Assembly: GCF_943734655.1 (NCBI RefSeq) | Contig: NC_071355.1 | Location: 15,170,768-15,234,767 of the forward strand | Direction of reading: 5' to 3' | DNA from: Sabethes cyaneus | Lineage: Eukaryota > Arthropoda > Insecta > Diptera > Culicidae | DNA length: 64,000 nt | Part shown: positions 38,093 to 51,600 of the stretch, one piece after another | How positions within the stretch are numbered: position 1 is the stretch's first letter | Layout of the letters: each line of letters begins with the position of its first letter | Notes under the pieces: model-generated | What the model was told of the DNA's origin: nothing | Databases searched by the model: none | Seen by the model: only the letters and a program-made list of their open reading frames with translations | Position numbers and translations under genes: made by a program

Positions 38093-40704
38093 TCATATAC
38101 AGGCCTTCTTATCCAGAAACGCATTTCGTTTTCTGTCCCGTTAACTCCTTTTCTGTTTTTCGTTTTTCTCTTATTTTTAGTTTTCGTGCTTCCTTTTGTT
38201 GTGTCCTACTTTTCTTCCTTTTCTATCACGTTTTGTTTTTCGTATTCCTCCTTTTCTGTTTTCGTTTGTCAATTTTCACGCTCCCGTATTTTCTCCTTTT
38301 TCATTCCGTTTTTTTTTCCTTTTCCCTTTTCCTAAGTTTTGAATCCTGAGTCTTTTTCTCCATATTCTTAGTCATTATTCTTGTTATTTATCATTTTTTA
38401 CCCCTACTCGACTTTTTTTTTCTTTCGTCTCAGTTGAGGTCTCCGCTTTTCCGCTTTTTACCTTTACCATTACCTTCCACCATTATTTCATTTGTCTCGT
38501 TTTTCCTCTTTCACTGTTCTACTTTCTCTATTCTCCTGCTCCCACATTTTCTGCTTTTCTTTTCTTCCTATTTTATCCCGTTTCGTCTTCTTTTTGTTCC
38601 ATTTTTTCTCTTTTTCTGTCCAGTCTATCTTCACTTCCTTCCACGTGTTCTCCATTGAGGAAAGAAATCTCCCTTTTTCCCCCTTTTTTTCTTTCTCTGC
38701 AGTTGTTCCTCTTTTTCTGTCTAGCCTTTTTGTTTTCTGCCTCGATTTTTTCACCGTTTTTTCTTTTTTTTTCTCTGTTTATGTGCCGTTTTCCTCCCAT
38801 TTTGCTACGTATTCTCTTTCCTTTCTCTTTTTTCATGCCATTTTAATCTGCTATTGCATTTCTTCCCATTCCGTCACGTTTTGTTTTTCGCATTCCTCCA
38901 TTTTTGTTCTCGTTTGTCAATATTCTTGCATACGTATTTTATCGTTTTCTATTCCTGCTTCTTTATTGATTTTCTTTTTGATTGACCTCTTTTTTTTCGT
39001 TTCTCTTCTCTTCGTATCTCATTTTTCGCCCTTTCCCTAAATTATCTTCCACGTTTTCTTGTACCCCATTCTTGTTTGTCGTTGTTTGCCAGACCCAACT
39101 TTTCTCTTTCTTCGGTGTCGGTTTTTTTTGTCCTGTTACTGGACACAGTTGATCTATTGTGATATCGTCCGGGTGTTTGCTGTATGACCTGCACTGCATT
39201 TCATTTCTATTGAATTTCTATTGAATGAGCGATATGCTTATTAAATTTTATGCGTGCTTGTGTGTATTGAGGTTTACCCTTCCTTCCCTTTATCCACCTA
39301 TTCCTCACTGCCAGTACTATCCCGTATTATAGTCGTCCCTGGCGAGGACTTATTCGTTCCTCTGACCAGTACATTTAACTATAGGAGGGACTTTTGCACT
39401 TTCAGGAGGCTTCAGTGGGTAAATTTAGAATTTAGCATGAAGGAAGGGTAAATGACTGAAACGGTCCCGGTTTTAGTCCGGGAAGGTAAAGAGTTTTTCC
39501 TCTTTAATAGTTTTTGTTTCTCCATTCTCCTCCACCCACATTTTCTTTTCTTCCTTTTTTATCCAGTTTTTTCTTCCTTTTTTGTTCCATTTTTTCTCTT
39601 TTCCTATCCAGTCCATTTTCATTTTGGATTTTTTCCACTAAGGAAAGAGGTCTTCCTGTTTTCATTTCTATTCTTTCCTCTGCCGTTTACCGTGTTTTCT
39701 CTCTTCTTTCTCCTTATTTCGTTTCCTGTATTCATTTCGAGTTATTCCATTTTTCCTCTTTTAGATACCGTTTTCTCTCCTTTTTTATCTTTTATTCTGT
39801 TTTTTTTTTTTGTTTTTTATATCTTTCTATCTTTTTTATGTCTCGTTTTTCTTTTATTCTCTTAAATTTTTGTTGGATCTGTTTGTCCTGTTTTGCTTTC
39901 GTTCTTTTTCTGTCCCGTTTTTCCATTCTCACTTTGATTCCTTTTTTCTTCTTTTATATCCCGTTTGGCCCCTTTTTCCCGACTACCCCCTTTTCGGCAA
40001 CTCTTCTATAGGCTTTATTTTTCTATCCTTCTTTTCCCATATTTTCTATTCCGTTATCCCAATCCTGCCTCGTTTTCCCTTCTTCGAACCGTTTTCCCAC
40101 CTTTTTTTATCACGTTTTTCTTTCCCAGTCCAATATTTCAGTTATTTATCTCATTTTCCCACTTTTTAGCTTTCGTTTTTCTTGTTTTCCTTCCCGCTGT
40201 TTTCTCTTTTTCGTCTTCTCCGTTGTTACGTATATTGTTTTCTGTCCCGTTGACTCCTTTTGAATTTTCTTCGTCTATTTCGTGCTTCCTCTTATTATGT
40301 CCTGCATTTCTTCCGCTTCAGTCACGTTTTCTTTTTTTTGAATTCCTACTTTTTTGTTCTCGTTTGTCAATTTTCATGTTTCCGTGTTTTCTTTTTCTAT
40401 TCCTTTCGTTCCTGTTTTGTTCAATTTTTTTCCTGTTCTGTCCAGTTTTTCCTCGTTTTCTTAATTTATTTTCTCTTATTTTTCTTCTTTTCTCCTCAAT
40501 TCTCCTTCATTTCCATTTTGGTTTTCTGTTCCGTATTCCCTTTCTCGTTTCGTTTTACGTCTCATTTTCGTTTTGTGTTTCTTTTCTCTTCTCTTCCTTA
40601 CTCATTTTTCGTCCTTTTCATGAGTCCTAAATTCTTCTTCCGTATTTTCCCCCCTTCTTGTTATTTGTCTTTTTTGATACTGCCCGACTTTTTTCTTTTT
40701 TCTT

Positions 40705-41191
40705 TTAGGCTATTGCAAATCATATTTAAAGTTTTTGTCACCCCCCCCCCCCCTTGGAAATTGCCTTGAAAAATCGGGGGGCAAAAAAATAATTTATAGG
40801 ATATGAGTCAAATTTCTTTTTATAAAATTAATTGTCTGTGGGCTCTACAGTCTGAAAAACTCGTAAAATGAGTCTCCGAGTTGAATTAACGCTTCTAGCA
40901 CGAAACAGAAATGGAAATTCGAACAATGGAATTTCTGAAAATCGTCCAAAAAAATTTTTCTTCGTTTTTGTCTTTTTTCGTATATTTTTGCATAGAAAAT
41001 AATAACGTATATATTATAAGCAAGAATGGATTCGGTTTTCACGTTTAAACCTTAAAGGAAAATTCTTAAAATCCATGTTTGTTTTGCTCGATTAAAAAAT
41101 TCGCTTTGTTTTTTTTTGTTCCTCCCCCCCCCCCTTCAGTGGCCGAACACCGGAAGGACAAAAACTTTATAAAATATTTGTAATGGCTTTA
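40705..41191 (-). mobile_element. PIF/Harbinger-like MITE, full copy
   Basis: The element at 40708-41188 (about 481 bp) is collinear in reverse with the copy at 37353 and is flanked by TTA at 40705-40707 and 41189-41191. A 15-base poly-C run near 40740 replaces a shorter one in the other copy. The flanking pyrimidine DNA is duplicated on both sides (40228-40690 and 41196-41660). Confidence 0.8.
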
Positions 41192-42040
41192 CATACTTTG
41201 TTTTCTGTCCCGTCGACTCCTTTTCAATTTTTTCGTCTTTTTCGTGCTTCCTCTTATCATGTTCTGCATTTCTTCCGTTTCAGTCACGTTTTGTTTTTTG
41301 TATTCCTACTTTTTTTCTCGTTTGTCAATTTTCATGTTTCCGTGTATACTCTTTTTTTATTCCTTCCGTTCCTGTTTTGTTCAATTTTTTTCCTTTTCTG
41401 TCCAGTTTTTCCTCATTTCCTTAATTTATTTTCCTTTTATTTTCTCTTATTTTTCTTCTTTTCTTCCCAATTCTCCTTCATTTCCATTTTGGTTTTCTGG
41501 TCCGTATTCCCTTTCTTGTTTCGTTTTACGTCTCATTTTCATTTTTTCTAACCTCTTTTGTGCTTCTTTTCTCTTCTCTTCCTAACCCATTTTTCGTCCT
41601 TTTCATGAGTCCTAAATTTTCTTCTTCCCTGTTTTCTTTTCACCCATTCTTGTTATTTGTCTTTTTTGACTCTACCCGACTTTTTCCTTTTTTCTTTTTT
41701 TGGTCTCAATTTTGGTTTTCCCGCTCTTTACCTTTCCATATTATTTTCATTTCTGTTTTCGTTTTTCCATGCTCCTGCTCCCACATTTGCAACTTTTCTT
41801 TTATCCCGTTTTTCTTGCTTTTTGCTCCATTTTTTCACTTTTTCTGCCCAATCTATCTTAATTTTCTTCGACTGTTTCTCCACTAAGAAGAGGGGTATTT
41901 CTTTTTTCCCCTCATTTTTCTTCTTTTCTCTGCCGTTTTCCATCTCATTCTGTCCAGTCACTTCGTTTTCTCCTCCGTTTTGTTCTTTTCTAATGTTTCT
42001 CTTTTTTCTGTCCCATTCTTTCGCGTATCGCGCGTCATAA

Positions 42041-42700
42041 ATTGGGTGGAAAAATTATTATCACAGATTTGTAATAAAGACCCTAAATTAGGTTTTTTTT
42101 TATTATTTTTGTAAATTTTTACTTAATAAATACAAGAAAAATACTACTGGACTGAAATATTTTACCTTTACTATATTTTTTTTCTCTTCAATACAGGGTT
42201 GCTTTACTCAGATACGCTAACTTACGCACATTCAACTGCAGTGCCTCATAGAAACAAAATCTGTAAAAACATATACGAAGCATTTGTATAGCTGAACGTA
42301 ATCTACAATTTTGCTATTCTCCATAGTTTCTCCATCGTGTATGGTTTTCTTCCAAAACATGGAAGGGTTTACATTAATAAATACAATTCTGATGTAAAAA
42401 TAAATTTTTTTAATGTAAATTACATCCGGGATACCTCTGCTGCTTTATGTCTAAAACCAACTTTCAAGATTATTCAACAAGTACTGCATGAAAACGCGAC
42501 GTGACAATTTTTATTATTATTTTTTTTTAATTCAGTGGACAAAAATCTATAAGAATCAGTTGAAAAACCCTATGCAGTTTTTTTGATGCAGACCTGTGTA
42601 ATTCATCTCAGAACCAGAAAACTGATCAACATGAAAAAATTTCACGTGATAGAACATAATTTTCCGAGTTTTCTTTGGAGTTTTCCTCAAGTCACTTAAC
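42041..42700. other. Unrecognised AT-rich DNA
   Basis: No gene, repeat family or RNA gene was recognised. Confidence 0.4.
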
Positions 42701-43015
42701 CTAGAATTGGATTAGAAGTTGGCTGGAAATGAATTGGCTTTCAATTGAACTTTAAACTGGACTTGAAGTTGGACTTGAAATCGAAGTTGAGATTAGATTA
42801 CGAATTAAACTGGAAATTAAACTTCAGGAAGAAATTAAAATTGGATATAAATTGGATTCAAATAGCACTTAAAATTATGTTTGGAAATTGTTTTGAAACT
42901 TGACTAAAAATAAGAATTGAATTTGAACTTGAAATTGAGATAAGATAAGGTTTGAAACCAAACTTGAAATTTGATTTATAACTGGTACTCGGAACTGAAA
43001 CTCGAACTATTTTAA
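42700..43015 (+). repeat. Degenerate 12-bp repeats
   Basis: Words such as GAACTTTAAACTGGACTTGA and GAAATTAAACTT recur with a period near 12 bases. Confidence 0.65.
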
Positions 43016-45085
43016 TGCAATTTACTTTTTTCTGTTTTAGATGTCTGACTCTGTCGAGGTCCACCGTAAACTATTTTTTATTAAAGTAAAGGAGAGTTTG
43101 GTTGGAAGAATGTATGTGTATGTCTGTACCTATGAATAGTTAGACTGGAATGATCGAAACTAGATGTGAGACTATCTAATATAGGGTATCGTGTGCTGGT
43201 AGTTTAAATGCCAAAACACTTGGGCACAAATCGAGAGAGTGTGCGTAAAGTCCCACTCAGCGATCGAAGTCTCGCATTTTCATCCAATCTACTATTCTTC
43301 CCACCAAGCACTTCTCCACCTTTAATAAATTTATATAATAAATAATTTACTTATTGCAAAGATGAACAGCATACAGGATAAGCCTGTAGCATGGTCATCA
43401 TTCTACAATTTTTACGCAGCAAACGCCACTTACGCTCACTGTTCAAAACTGCGGAAATCACGTTTAGTCCGACGCTTGTATTCAAATATCTCCGTCGCGT
43501 TCAAAATTCAGCGCTTTTCAAAAACTTATCCACTATTTCCGTCTCACCAAAGCCGAATCGTGCAAAAGAAGGGAAGCGCGATTGAACCGACATGCGAAAG
43601 AACGGGATGATACCACTAAACCTTTAGAAAGACACGAACGTTGAAGAGTCGTTTTCTAAAGAAAACGTACTTCCGTGAAAAGAATTTGAATGCCTACTAT
43701 TTTATCTGAGGATTTCCAAATTTCTGCCCTTTCATTTCGATCCAGATCGTGGAAGAGACTAGTGGTATTTTAGTAGTTACGCGTGCGTTATTTTGTAAGT
43801 TTGATTCAAATGTGAGAAAGTTTAACGGTCGATTTGTAACAGAGTTCCTTTTTTGATGATTAGGTAGAAGTATTAGCTAGTACGGTCGAAAGCTTAGGCA
43901 GTGCGGTCCTTCGTCTACGGACGATTTTTCGTGTGTTGTGTGACAGACAAGAAGGTAAGATAATTTAAAAAAGGTGTGTGATGGTAAAAATACTTAAAGG
44001 CGTCGACAGCCGTTCGACGGCTTCTTTTGTCAGATTTTCTTTTGCTGCGACCGTTTCCTGCCAACCCGCTTCTAGCGACGCCTAAGCGGTACCACCACTT
44101 CACGACGGCATCGAAAAGCAGCGCTAAGCAAACCACGCGCTTCGCTTTCTTCTGGTAACGCTCAACCATCGCTAGTGCAACAGCTCAACACTGCCGCGCC
44201 GCCATCGTAGCATCACGTTTCCGAACAACGCTGCTCGACGCCATCGCAAATCTTGTTCGGAGCCATCGCGACGACACCATAATTGCAACGGCCGACGCCG
44301 TTCTTGTCATCAGTTACAGCCAGAAAACAACTGACCGATCAGCTGATCGGTACCGTGAGTAAACAAACGTGCACGTAAAACTTAAAGTCCACACACACGC
44401 CTTTTCAAATCTTACCGCTCGAAGAACGAGCTCGAAAACAAACGAGTAGACCTTTGTGCCGTTCTGCGACTATTACCAGAACAAGCCGACAGAGACCGCA
44501 CTGTAGGAAAGGGGGAAAGAGATAACCAGAGTTAGGTCTATTAATAGAACTGGAGACGTCGATAAAGAAGACCGAATTGAATAAACCCTCGTTGTTGATT
44601 GTATAGCGGTATTTTATCTGTAACCCTCGATACTCCCTGTTATAAGTCGCCCCTGAGAACATTTCTCACATTCGCGTCCGATATTTTGAATTTCACTCTG
44701 TTTTTCTACTCCGCTTGGCTGGCGGGAAACAGCCACACTATTACTCTGAAGCGAGAAGGACAGAAGGATAGGGATCTTTGCCGGTGATGATAACATTCTA
44801 CTTATAGGTTCTGTCTTCTTTGAACCGGTAAGGCGGTCGTTGTCTTCGCTGAAGGTAATAGTGGCACCATCTGGACGCGGGTAGATTAACGTTCTAGGTG
44901 TGCAAATCAACCGTTCCTTTGCGCGATTCGGGACCCATTTTCCACAACCTGCCCTGAGGTTATGTTTCATGCCGGGCAACCTTAACCGAGCGAGTGGTCC
45001 TCTTTCAGAGGTGGCGCTTAAGCCACTCGTCTTAAACGGCCTGAAGAGCTCTGGCGAATGGAAGATAACTCGCGGGCAAGCCGCC
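43016..45085. other. Unrecognised; possible LTR-like segment at 44.0-44.65 kb
   Basis: The part from about 44000 to 44650 has a GC-rich start and TTGAATAAACCCTCGTTG, a polyadenylation-like signal. It then has GGTATTTTATCTGTAACCCT, the look of an LTR R-U5 end. No second LTR, primer site or gag/pol was found, so a solo LTR is only a guess. A - strand frame at 44614-44979 has no recognised domain. Confidence 0.25.
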
Positions 45086-45089
45086 CACG

Positions 45090-45345
45090 TTATAAGCCGT
45101 CAGCGTCGCCTTGTCTCAACCCTCGCCAGGTCGCGAAGGGACCCAAGAGTGTCCCCGAGATGCACACGAAATACATCACTCGATCCAATGTAACTCTAAA
45201 CAGTTGCGTCAGTTTATCTGGAAACCCGTGTTCGTGTATTATCTGCCATAGCTGATCTAGATCGACTGTATCGTACGCTGTTTTGAAATCAATAAAGATG
45301 TGATGTGTGGGCACATTTACTCTCGACATTTCAAGATCTGTCAGA
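45090..45345 (-). pseudogene. RTE-like RT fragment
   Basis: Encodes VPTHHIFIDFKTAYDTVDL and on to GTLLGPFATWRGLRQGDADG, matching the element at 2924-4235 around its residues 25-97. It is cut off just before the FADD region. Close nucleotide similarity to the first copy indicates the same family. Confidence 0.85.
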
Positions 45346-45349
45346 TGAA

Positions 45350-48300
45350 TCGGGTCATTATTAATGCTTCATTTGAATAAAACAGGTTTTACCAAAATAG
45401 ATGGTTTCCTGGAATCAATTTTTCACGTTAGTAGAAATTGGAAGTAACGTAATTTGTCGAATGAAAGCATAAAGTCAGGGAACGGAATGTAGCAGCTGTG
45501 CTGCTTTTTTTTTAAATTTATCGGCTTGGTCTCAAAAGTTCAGTGAAATTTTAATTTAATAAAAAAATCACTTTTTACCTGTCTGAAACACAAAACTGTT
45601 ACAAAATACTTGGTACAATGTGAACGACTACAACAAACTGACAGAATGTTGAATTGCTCCGCTAAAGTTTACCGATCCCATGGTAGTGCTGCCGCTCCAA
45701 ACATTCAGCCAGCAACAGCTGACTACAGAGCCGTCCTACGACATTCTTTGCAAAGAATTCAACTTTTGCGCTTTTCGGCTCCAGTTCGTTCGCGTACTTT
45801 TTTTTTCCGTCCAGCCTCTGTTTGTTGTTCACAACTTTTAATATTATTTCTGCGCTCAATTTATCTCGTATGTTTCGCATTTTTTCTCTTATCCAAAAAC
45901 TCAGACACTCGCTGCATAATAACGAAATTATGTTTTCGTCGTTGATTTATAGGTCCTCGCGGAATAAACAGTATCCCCTCATGTTCGAGCGCACTTTATG
46001 AGAAAACTGAAACATTTATCATCGTATCCAACCAGCAGCGCATGCGATTTGCTTCTATATTACTACCTGAAACGAATCACAGAATCATTCCCGGCTACAA
46101 GGACCAGACACCAGTCAAAATGAAAACATTTTTTTCCACAAGCTCCACCACCCACCCACTCGTTCTTGGCCATCCAAGGCTCGTGGATCCCCGTGGAGAG
46201 TGATAACACTGAACGGAGAAAAAAAAAAAACAAACTAATCCTCAAGTCGCATCAAAACAGCTCTTCCAGCAGTTCTTGTTTTGCTCCATTCGATGACTTC
46301 TTTTCCCAAGATGACATACTTTTTTCATCTCTCTAAACAAATATTTTGCCCTTCTATTTAGCGATAAATCCTCTAGTTTTGTGATCCCGGAGAGCAGCCC
46401 GCGTGGTTCACCGTTCCTGCCAATGTGCACTGACTGACTGCGGACGGCTCTGCGACAGAAAGTGATTTTTCTGATTCGCCAGTTCGTTAAGATCAAACAG
46501 TGGAGATTTGACGTTTGAGGAGAAAAAAATCCATAAAAACGGGAAAGCGCCCACCGACTCGGGCAAAGCAGCATATCGGCACATTCTTATTGTTAAACGT
46601 TTGGCTCTATCGAGTGCCAATCTGACAGTGGAGCGGATTAAGCTACAGAGTGCCAAACCGAGCCGAGGCACGAGGGGGTTCCTGTGCCAAACGGAAAGGT
46701 TGCTTTGTAATGGAATTTTACTTCACTCCGTGAATGGTTTGTTGACTGCCGTACTGCTATTATGAGTGAAATTCATATCTGTGTTTTCTTATGTTTGGTC
46801 CTAATGGAATGCTCGATTCTTTGGACGTTGCGTGTTGAGAGGTTTTACAATATTATAAATAATCTCGTAACTGAATGTGAACAGTTCTTGTAGTAGGAGT
46901 TTTTATAGGAAGTCAGTAGACTGCAACAAACCTTCAATGAGACGATAGGAAATTCAGCATTGATTATCCATGTAAAGTATCCTCGAGTCAACACCTCTGG
47001 CGTAAATCCTGCCTAAGAAAACGAATATAAAATTCCTCCCCATTCTCATATTGCAGTCACCGCAGTCGTTGCCGAAAGGCATCGTTTCTTTTCACTTGCC
47101 ACACCATTAGATCCGACGAACATTTTCCTTTCATCCTGCCCAGCCTAACGAATGGGCGAATTTGAATGTTGTGGGTTTCCTGTACTCGTCCGCACCATCC
47201 GAACGACGTATTTGTTATTCAGCTTGGCTCAGTTCCCTAGGAGAAAGAGAGCTTGCCTGGCTGGCTCAAAAAACAATCTAAAAACAATGTTTTCACAGGC
47301 GATTCTCTGATCATCACTCGTCAGGCGCTCACTGGGAGCTCGCCCACAGGATCACCGATGCACTGTTCCCATCATGAATCGTGCGTTCAGAGTGTCTAGA
47401 GTTGAAAATTTGTGTGTGGCTTCAACGAACACTGGCCAACTGAAAGGAAGCCAAATTCTCTACTCCAACCACCGCACCGCAAGGGTTCGTATCAGTATCG
47501 ACAGCCCGGGATGCTGGATAGAGCAAAAACAAAAGTCCTTCACCTATTTTATTCCTCACCCATTGCACCCGACAGTCGCTTATCGGTTACCAGTGAGCTC
47601 GAGTGCTCTTCTGCGTTTGTTATATTCGGCTTCAATGGCACTTCAGCTGCTACCTGAGCTTTAATTCAAGGTGAACTACGGATCTACTCGTGGCTACCGG
47701 TGTTGTAACTACCTTCCAGGATAGAACACAGGAACAGATACGTGTCGATGTGGAAAAAAATATATGAGAACTGCAGATGCAGGTTTATGTACTTAAATTT
47801 GGGTTAGCTACGAATTGCAGTTCGCAATTCACTACACTTTTCGTATCATTATCACACGTGGAGTGAAGATTAGTGTTAATCACATACTCAATTCAAAAGA
47901 AAATATCCTAATTTTAGTGCAGTAATCACTAGCATGTCTTAGTATGTTTTTTGTTTTTCAAATGGTTTATTCTTCGGGATTTTACAGATTCCTTTTCTAA
48001 AAAATTAAAAAACTGTTTTTAAATATTAACAAAAAGAGAGCAATTATAAAAAGACAGAAAACACGTCACTATATTAATAAACAGCGAAAAGAGTAGCGGT
48101 TCTGGACTGCTTCCTAGCGGCGCACCAAAAATGCTGCAGTAATACAGTAGTAAACTGAAAGTTTTAAAGAAAATATCTTTTTCAATGACACTGTGATTTA
48201 CAATAAAAACATTGTTGACAGTAACGCCATCACAGAATTTTAATCAGCTGACTGAAACAAATGAAACGTTCATAAGTATTTTAGGACATGTTGAACCATT

Positions 48301-48630
48301 ATCGCTAGCCATTCAGCACTCTCAATTTCTCACTTCAAAAATTTTTGCGTTAAAATAAACAACATATTATATTCCATCTCTCACAATTCCAGACAAGACT
48401 TTCGTTAAGAACAAATTCCAATTGCATAACGTTACAAGCGGTCAGATAGAAGGGATCGCATTTTTAGATTTGGATTTAATACCCATACTTTCATGCATGA
48501 CGTAGTCCTACGTACATAGCTGAAGAATTCTAAGAACTTCTAACACTGAATTCATGGCGCCTGCTTTGCTTTTGAGTAAGAGTTATATTGAATCCTTTAA
48601 AAATGAGCATCATTTGTTAAATAACAAGAG
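45350..48630. other. Unrecognised DNA
   Basis: No gene was identified. Frames up to 110 codons at 46.2-46.8 and 47.4-47.7 kb lack domains and splice support. A GACGTAGTCCTACGT word at about 48499-48513 is the dispersed-repeat terminal palindrome seen at 30.6 and 61.7 kb. Confidence 0.4.
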
Positions 48631-51600
48631 ACAAGAGACAAGAAACAAGAAACAAGAAACAAGAAACAAGAAACAAGAAACAAGAAACAAGAAACAAGAA
48701 ACAAGAAACAAGAAACAAGAAACAAGAAACAAGAAACAAGAAACAAGAAACAAGAAACAAGAAACAAGAAACAAGAAACAAGAAACAAGAAACAAGAAAC
48801 AAGAAACAAGAAACAAGAAACAAGAAACAAGAAACAAGAAACAAGAAACAAGAAACAAGAAACAAGAAACAAGAAACAAGAAACAAGAAACAAGAAACAA
48901 GAAACAAGAAACAAGAAACAAGAAAACAGAAAACAGAAAACAGAAAACAGAAAACAGAAAACAGAAAACAGAAAACAGAAAACAGAAAACAGAAAACAGA
49001 AAACAGAAAACAGAAAACAGAAAACAGAAAACAGAAAACAGAAAACAGAAAACAGAAAACAGAAAACAGAAAACAGAAAACAGAAAACAGAAAACAGAAA
49101 ACAGAAAACAGAAAACAGAAAACAGAAAACAGAAAACAGAAAACAGAAAACAGAAAACAGAAAACAGAAAACAGAAAACAGAAAACAGAAAACAGAAAAC
49201 AGAAAACAGAAAACAGAAAACAGAAAACAGAAAACAGAAAACAGAAAACAGAAAACAGAAAACAGAAAACAGAAAACAGAAAACAGAAAACAGAAAACAG
49301 AAAACAGAAAACAGAAAACAGAAAACAGAAAACAGAAAACAGAAAACAGAAAACAGAAAACAGAAAACAGAAAACAGAAAACAGAAAACAGAAAACAGAA
49401 AACAGAAAACAGAAAACAGAAAACAGAAAACAGAAAACAGAAAACAGAAAACAGAAAACAGAAAACAGAAAACAGAAAACAGAAAACAGAAAACAGAAAA
49501 CAGAAAACAGAAAACAGAAAACAGAAAAACAGAAAACAGAAAAACAGAAAAACAGAAAAACAGAAAAACTGAAAAACAGAAAAACAGAAAAACAGAAAAA
49601 CAGAAAAACAGAAAAACAGAAAAACAGAAAAACAGAAAAACAGAAAAACAGAAAAACAGAAAAACAGAAAAACAGAAAAACAGAAAAACAGAAAAACAGA
49701 AAAACAGATAAACATAAACTGAAAACTGAAAAACTGAAAAACTGAAAAACTGAAAAACTGAAAAACTGAAAAACTGAAAAACTGAAAAACTGAAAAACTG
49801 AAAAACTGAAAAACTGAAAAACTGAAAAACTGAAAAACTGAAAAACTGAAAAACTGAAAAACTACAAAAATGAAAAACTGAAAAACGGAAAAACTGAAAA
49901 ACTGAAAAACTGAAAAACTGAAAAACTGAAAAACTGAAAAACTGAAAAACTGAAAAACTGAAAAACTGAAAAACTGAAAAACTGAAAAACTGAAAAACTG
50001 AAAAACTGAAAAACTGAAAAACTGAAAAACTGAAAAACTGAAAAACTGAAAAACTGAAAAACTGAAAAACTGAAAAACTGAAAAACTGAAAAACTGAAAA
50101 ACTGAAAAACTGAAAAACTGAAAAACTGAAAAACTGAAAAACTGAAAAACTGAAAAACTGAAAAACTGAAAAACTGAAAAACTGAAAAACTGAAAAACTG
50201 AAAAACTGAAAAACTGAAAAACTGAAAAACTGAAAAACTGAAAAACTGAAAAACTGAAAAACTGAAAAACTGAAAAACTGAAAAACTGAAAAACTGAAAA
50301 ACTGAAAAACTGAAAAACTGAAAAACTGAAAAACTGAAAAACTGAAAAACTGGAAAACTGAAAAACTAAAAAACTGAAAAACTGAAAAACTGAAAAACTG
50401 AAAAACTGAAAAACTGAAAAACTGAAAAACTGAAAAACTGAAAAACTGAAAAACTGAAAAACTGAAAAATTGAAAAACTGAAAAACTGAAAAACTGAAAA
50501 ACTGAAAAACTGAAAAACTGAAAAACTGAAAAACTGAAAAACTGAAAAACTGAAAAACTACAAAAATGAAAAACTGAAAAACGGAAAAACTGAAAAACTG
50601 AAAAACTGAAAAACTGAAAAACTGAAAAACTGAAAAACTGAAAAACTGAAAAACTGAAAAACTGAAAAACTGAAAAACTGAAAAACTGAAAAACTGAAAA
50701 ACTGAAAAACTGAAAAACTGAAAAACTGAAAAACTGAAAAACTGAAAAACTGAAAAACTGAAAAACTGAAAAACTGAAAAACTAAAAAACTGAAAAACTG
50801 AAAAACTGAAAAACTGAAAAACTGAAAAACTGAAAAACTGAAAAACTGAAAAACTGAAAAACTGAAAAACTGAAAAACTGAAAAACTGAAAAACTGAAAA
50901 ACTGAAAAACTGAAAAACTGAAAAACTGAAAAACTGAAAAACTGAAAAACTGAAAAACTGAAAAACTGAAAAACTGAAAAACTAAAAAACTGAAAAGACT
51001 GGAAGACTGGAATACGGAAGACGAAAGACGAGAGACGAAAGACGAAAGACGAAAGACGAAAGACGAAAGACGAAAGACGAAAGACGAAAGACGAAAGACG
51101 AAAGACGAAAGACGAAAGACGAAAGACGAAAGACGAAAGACGAAAGACGAAAGACGAAAGACGAAAGACGAAAGACGAAAGACGAAAGACGAAAGACGAA
51201 AGACGAAAGACGAAAGACGAAAGACGAAAGACGAAAGACGAAAGACGAAAGACGAAAGACGAAAGACGAAAGACGAAAGACGAAAGACGAAAGACCAAAG
51301 ATCAACGACGAAAGATGAAAGACGAAAGACGAAAGACGAAAGACGAAAGACCAAAGATCAACGACGAAAGATGAAAGTCGAAAAACGAAAAACGAAAGAT
51401 GAAAGATGAAAGCTGAAAGATGAAAGATGAAAGATGAAAGATGAAAGATGAAAGATGAAAGATGAAAGATGAAAGATGAAAGATGAAAGATGAAAGATGA
51501 AAGATGAAAGATGAAAGATGAAAGATGAAAGATGAAAGATGAAAGATGAAAGATGAAAGATGAAAGATGAAAGATGAAAGATGAAAGATGAAAGATGAAA

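Larger units (their letters stand above)
36600..42040. repeat. 5.4-kb pyrimidine-biased repeat block
   Basis: The + strand is overwhelmingly T/C, with recurring TTTTCTGTCCCGTTTTTC, CGTTTGTCAATTTTCA and TTTCAGTCACGTTTT words. It is not random low complexity. Stretches of several hundred bases recur: 40228-40690 matches 41196-41660, a shorter version follows 38127, and a CTCCACTAAGGAAAGAG-type anchor appears near 38650, 39630 and 41880. MITEs are embedded at 37.3-38.1 and 40.7-41.2 kb. Phe/Ser/Leu-rich frames are artefacts. Confidence 0.75.

Noticed and set aside
36573..42040. Multiple Phe/Ser/Leu-rich 'membrane proteins'
   Set aside because: They arise from T/C-biased DNA. Overlapping frames in all phases look alike, with no conserved start, domain or splice pattern.
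43358..43395. Short RTE-like match (GATGAACAGCATACAGGATA)
   Set aside because: Only about 25 bases agree with the element near 3815. Too short to annotate as a separate insertion.
48554..51354. Lys/Gln/Glu- and Phe/Ser-rich proteins
   Set aside because: Produced by 7- and 8-base microsatellites, with no non-repetitive domain.
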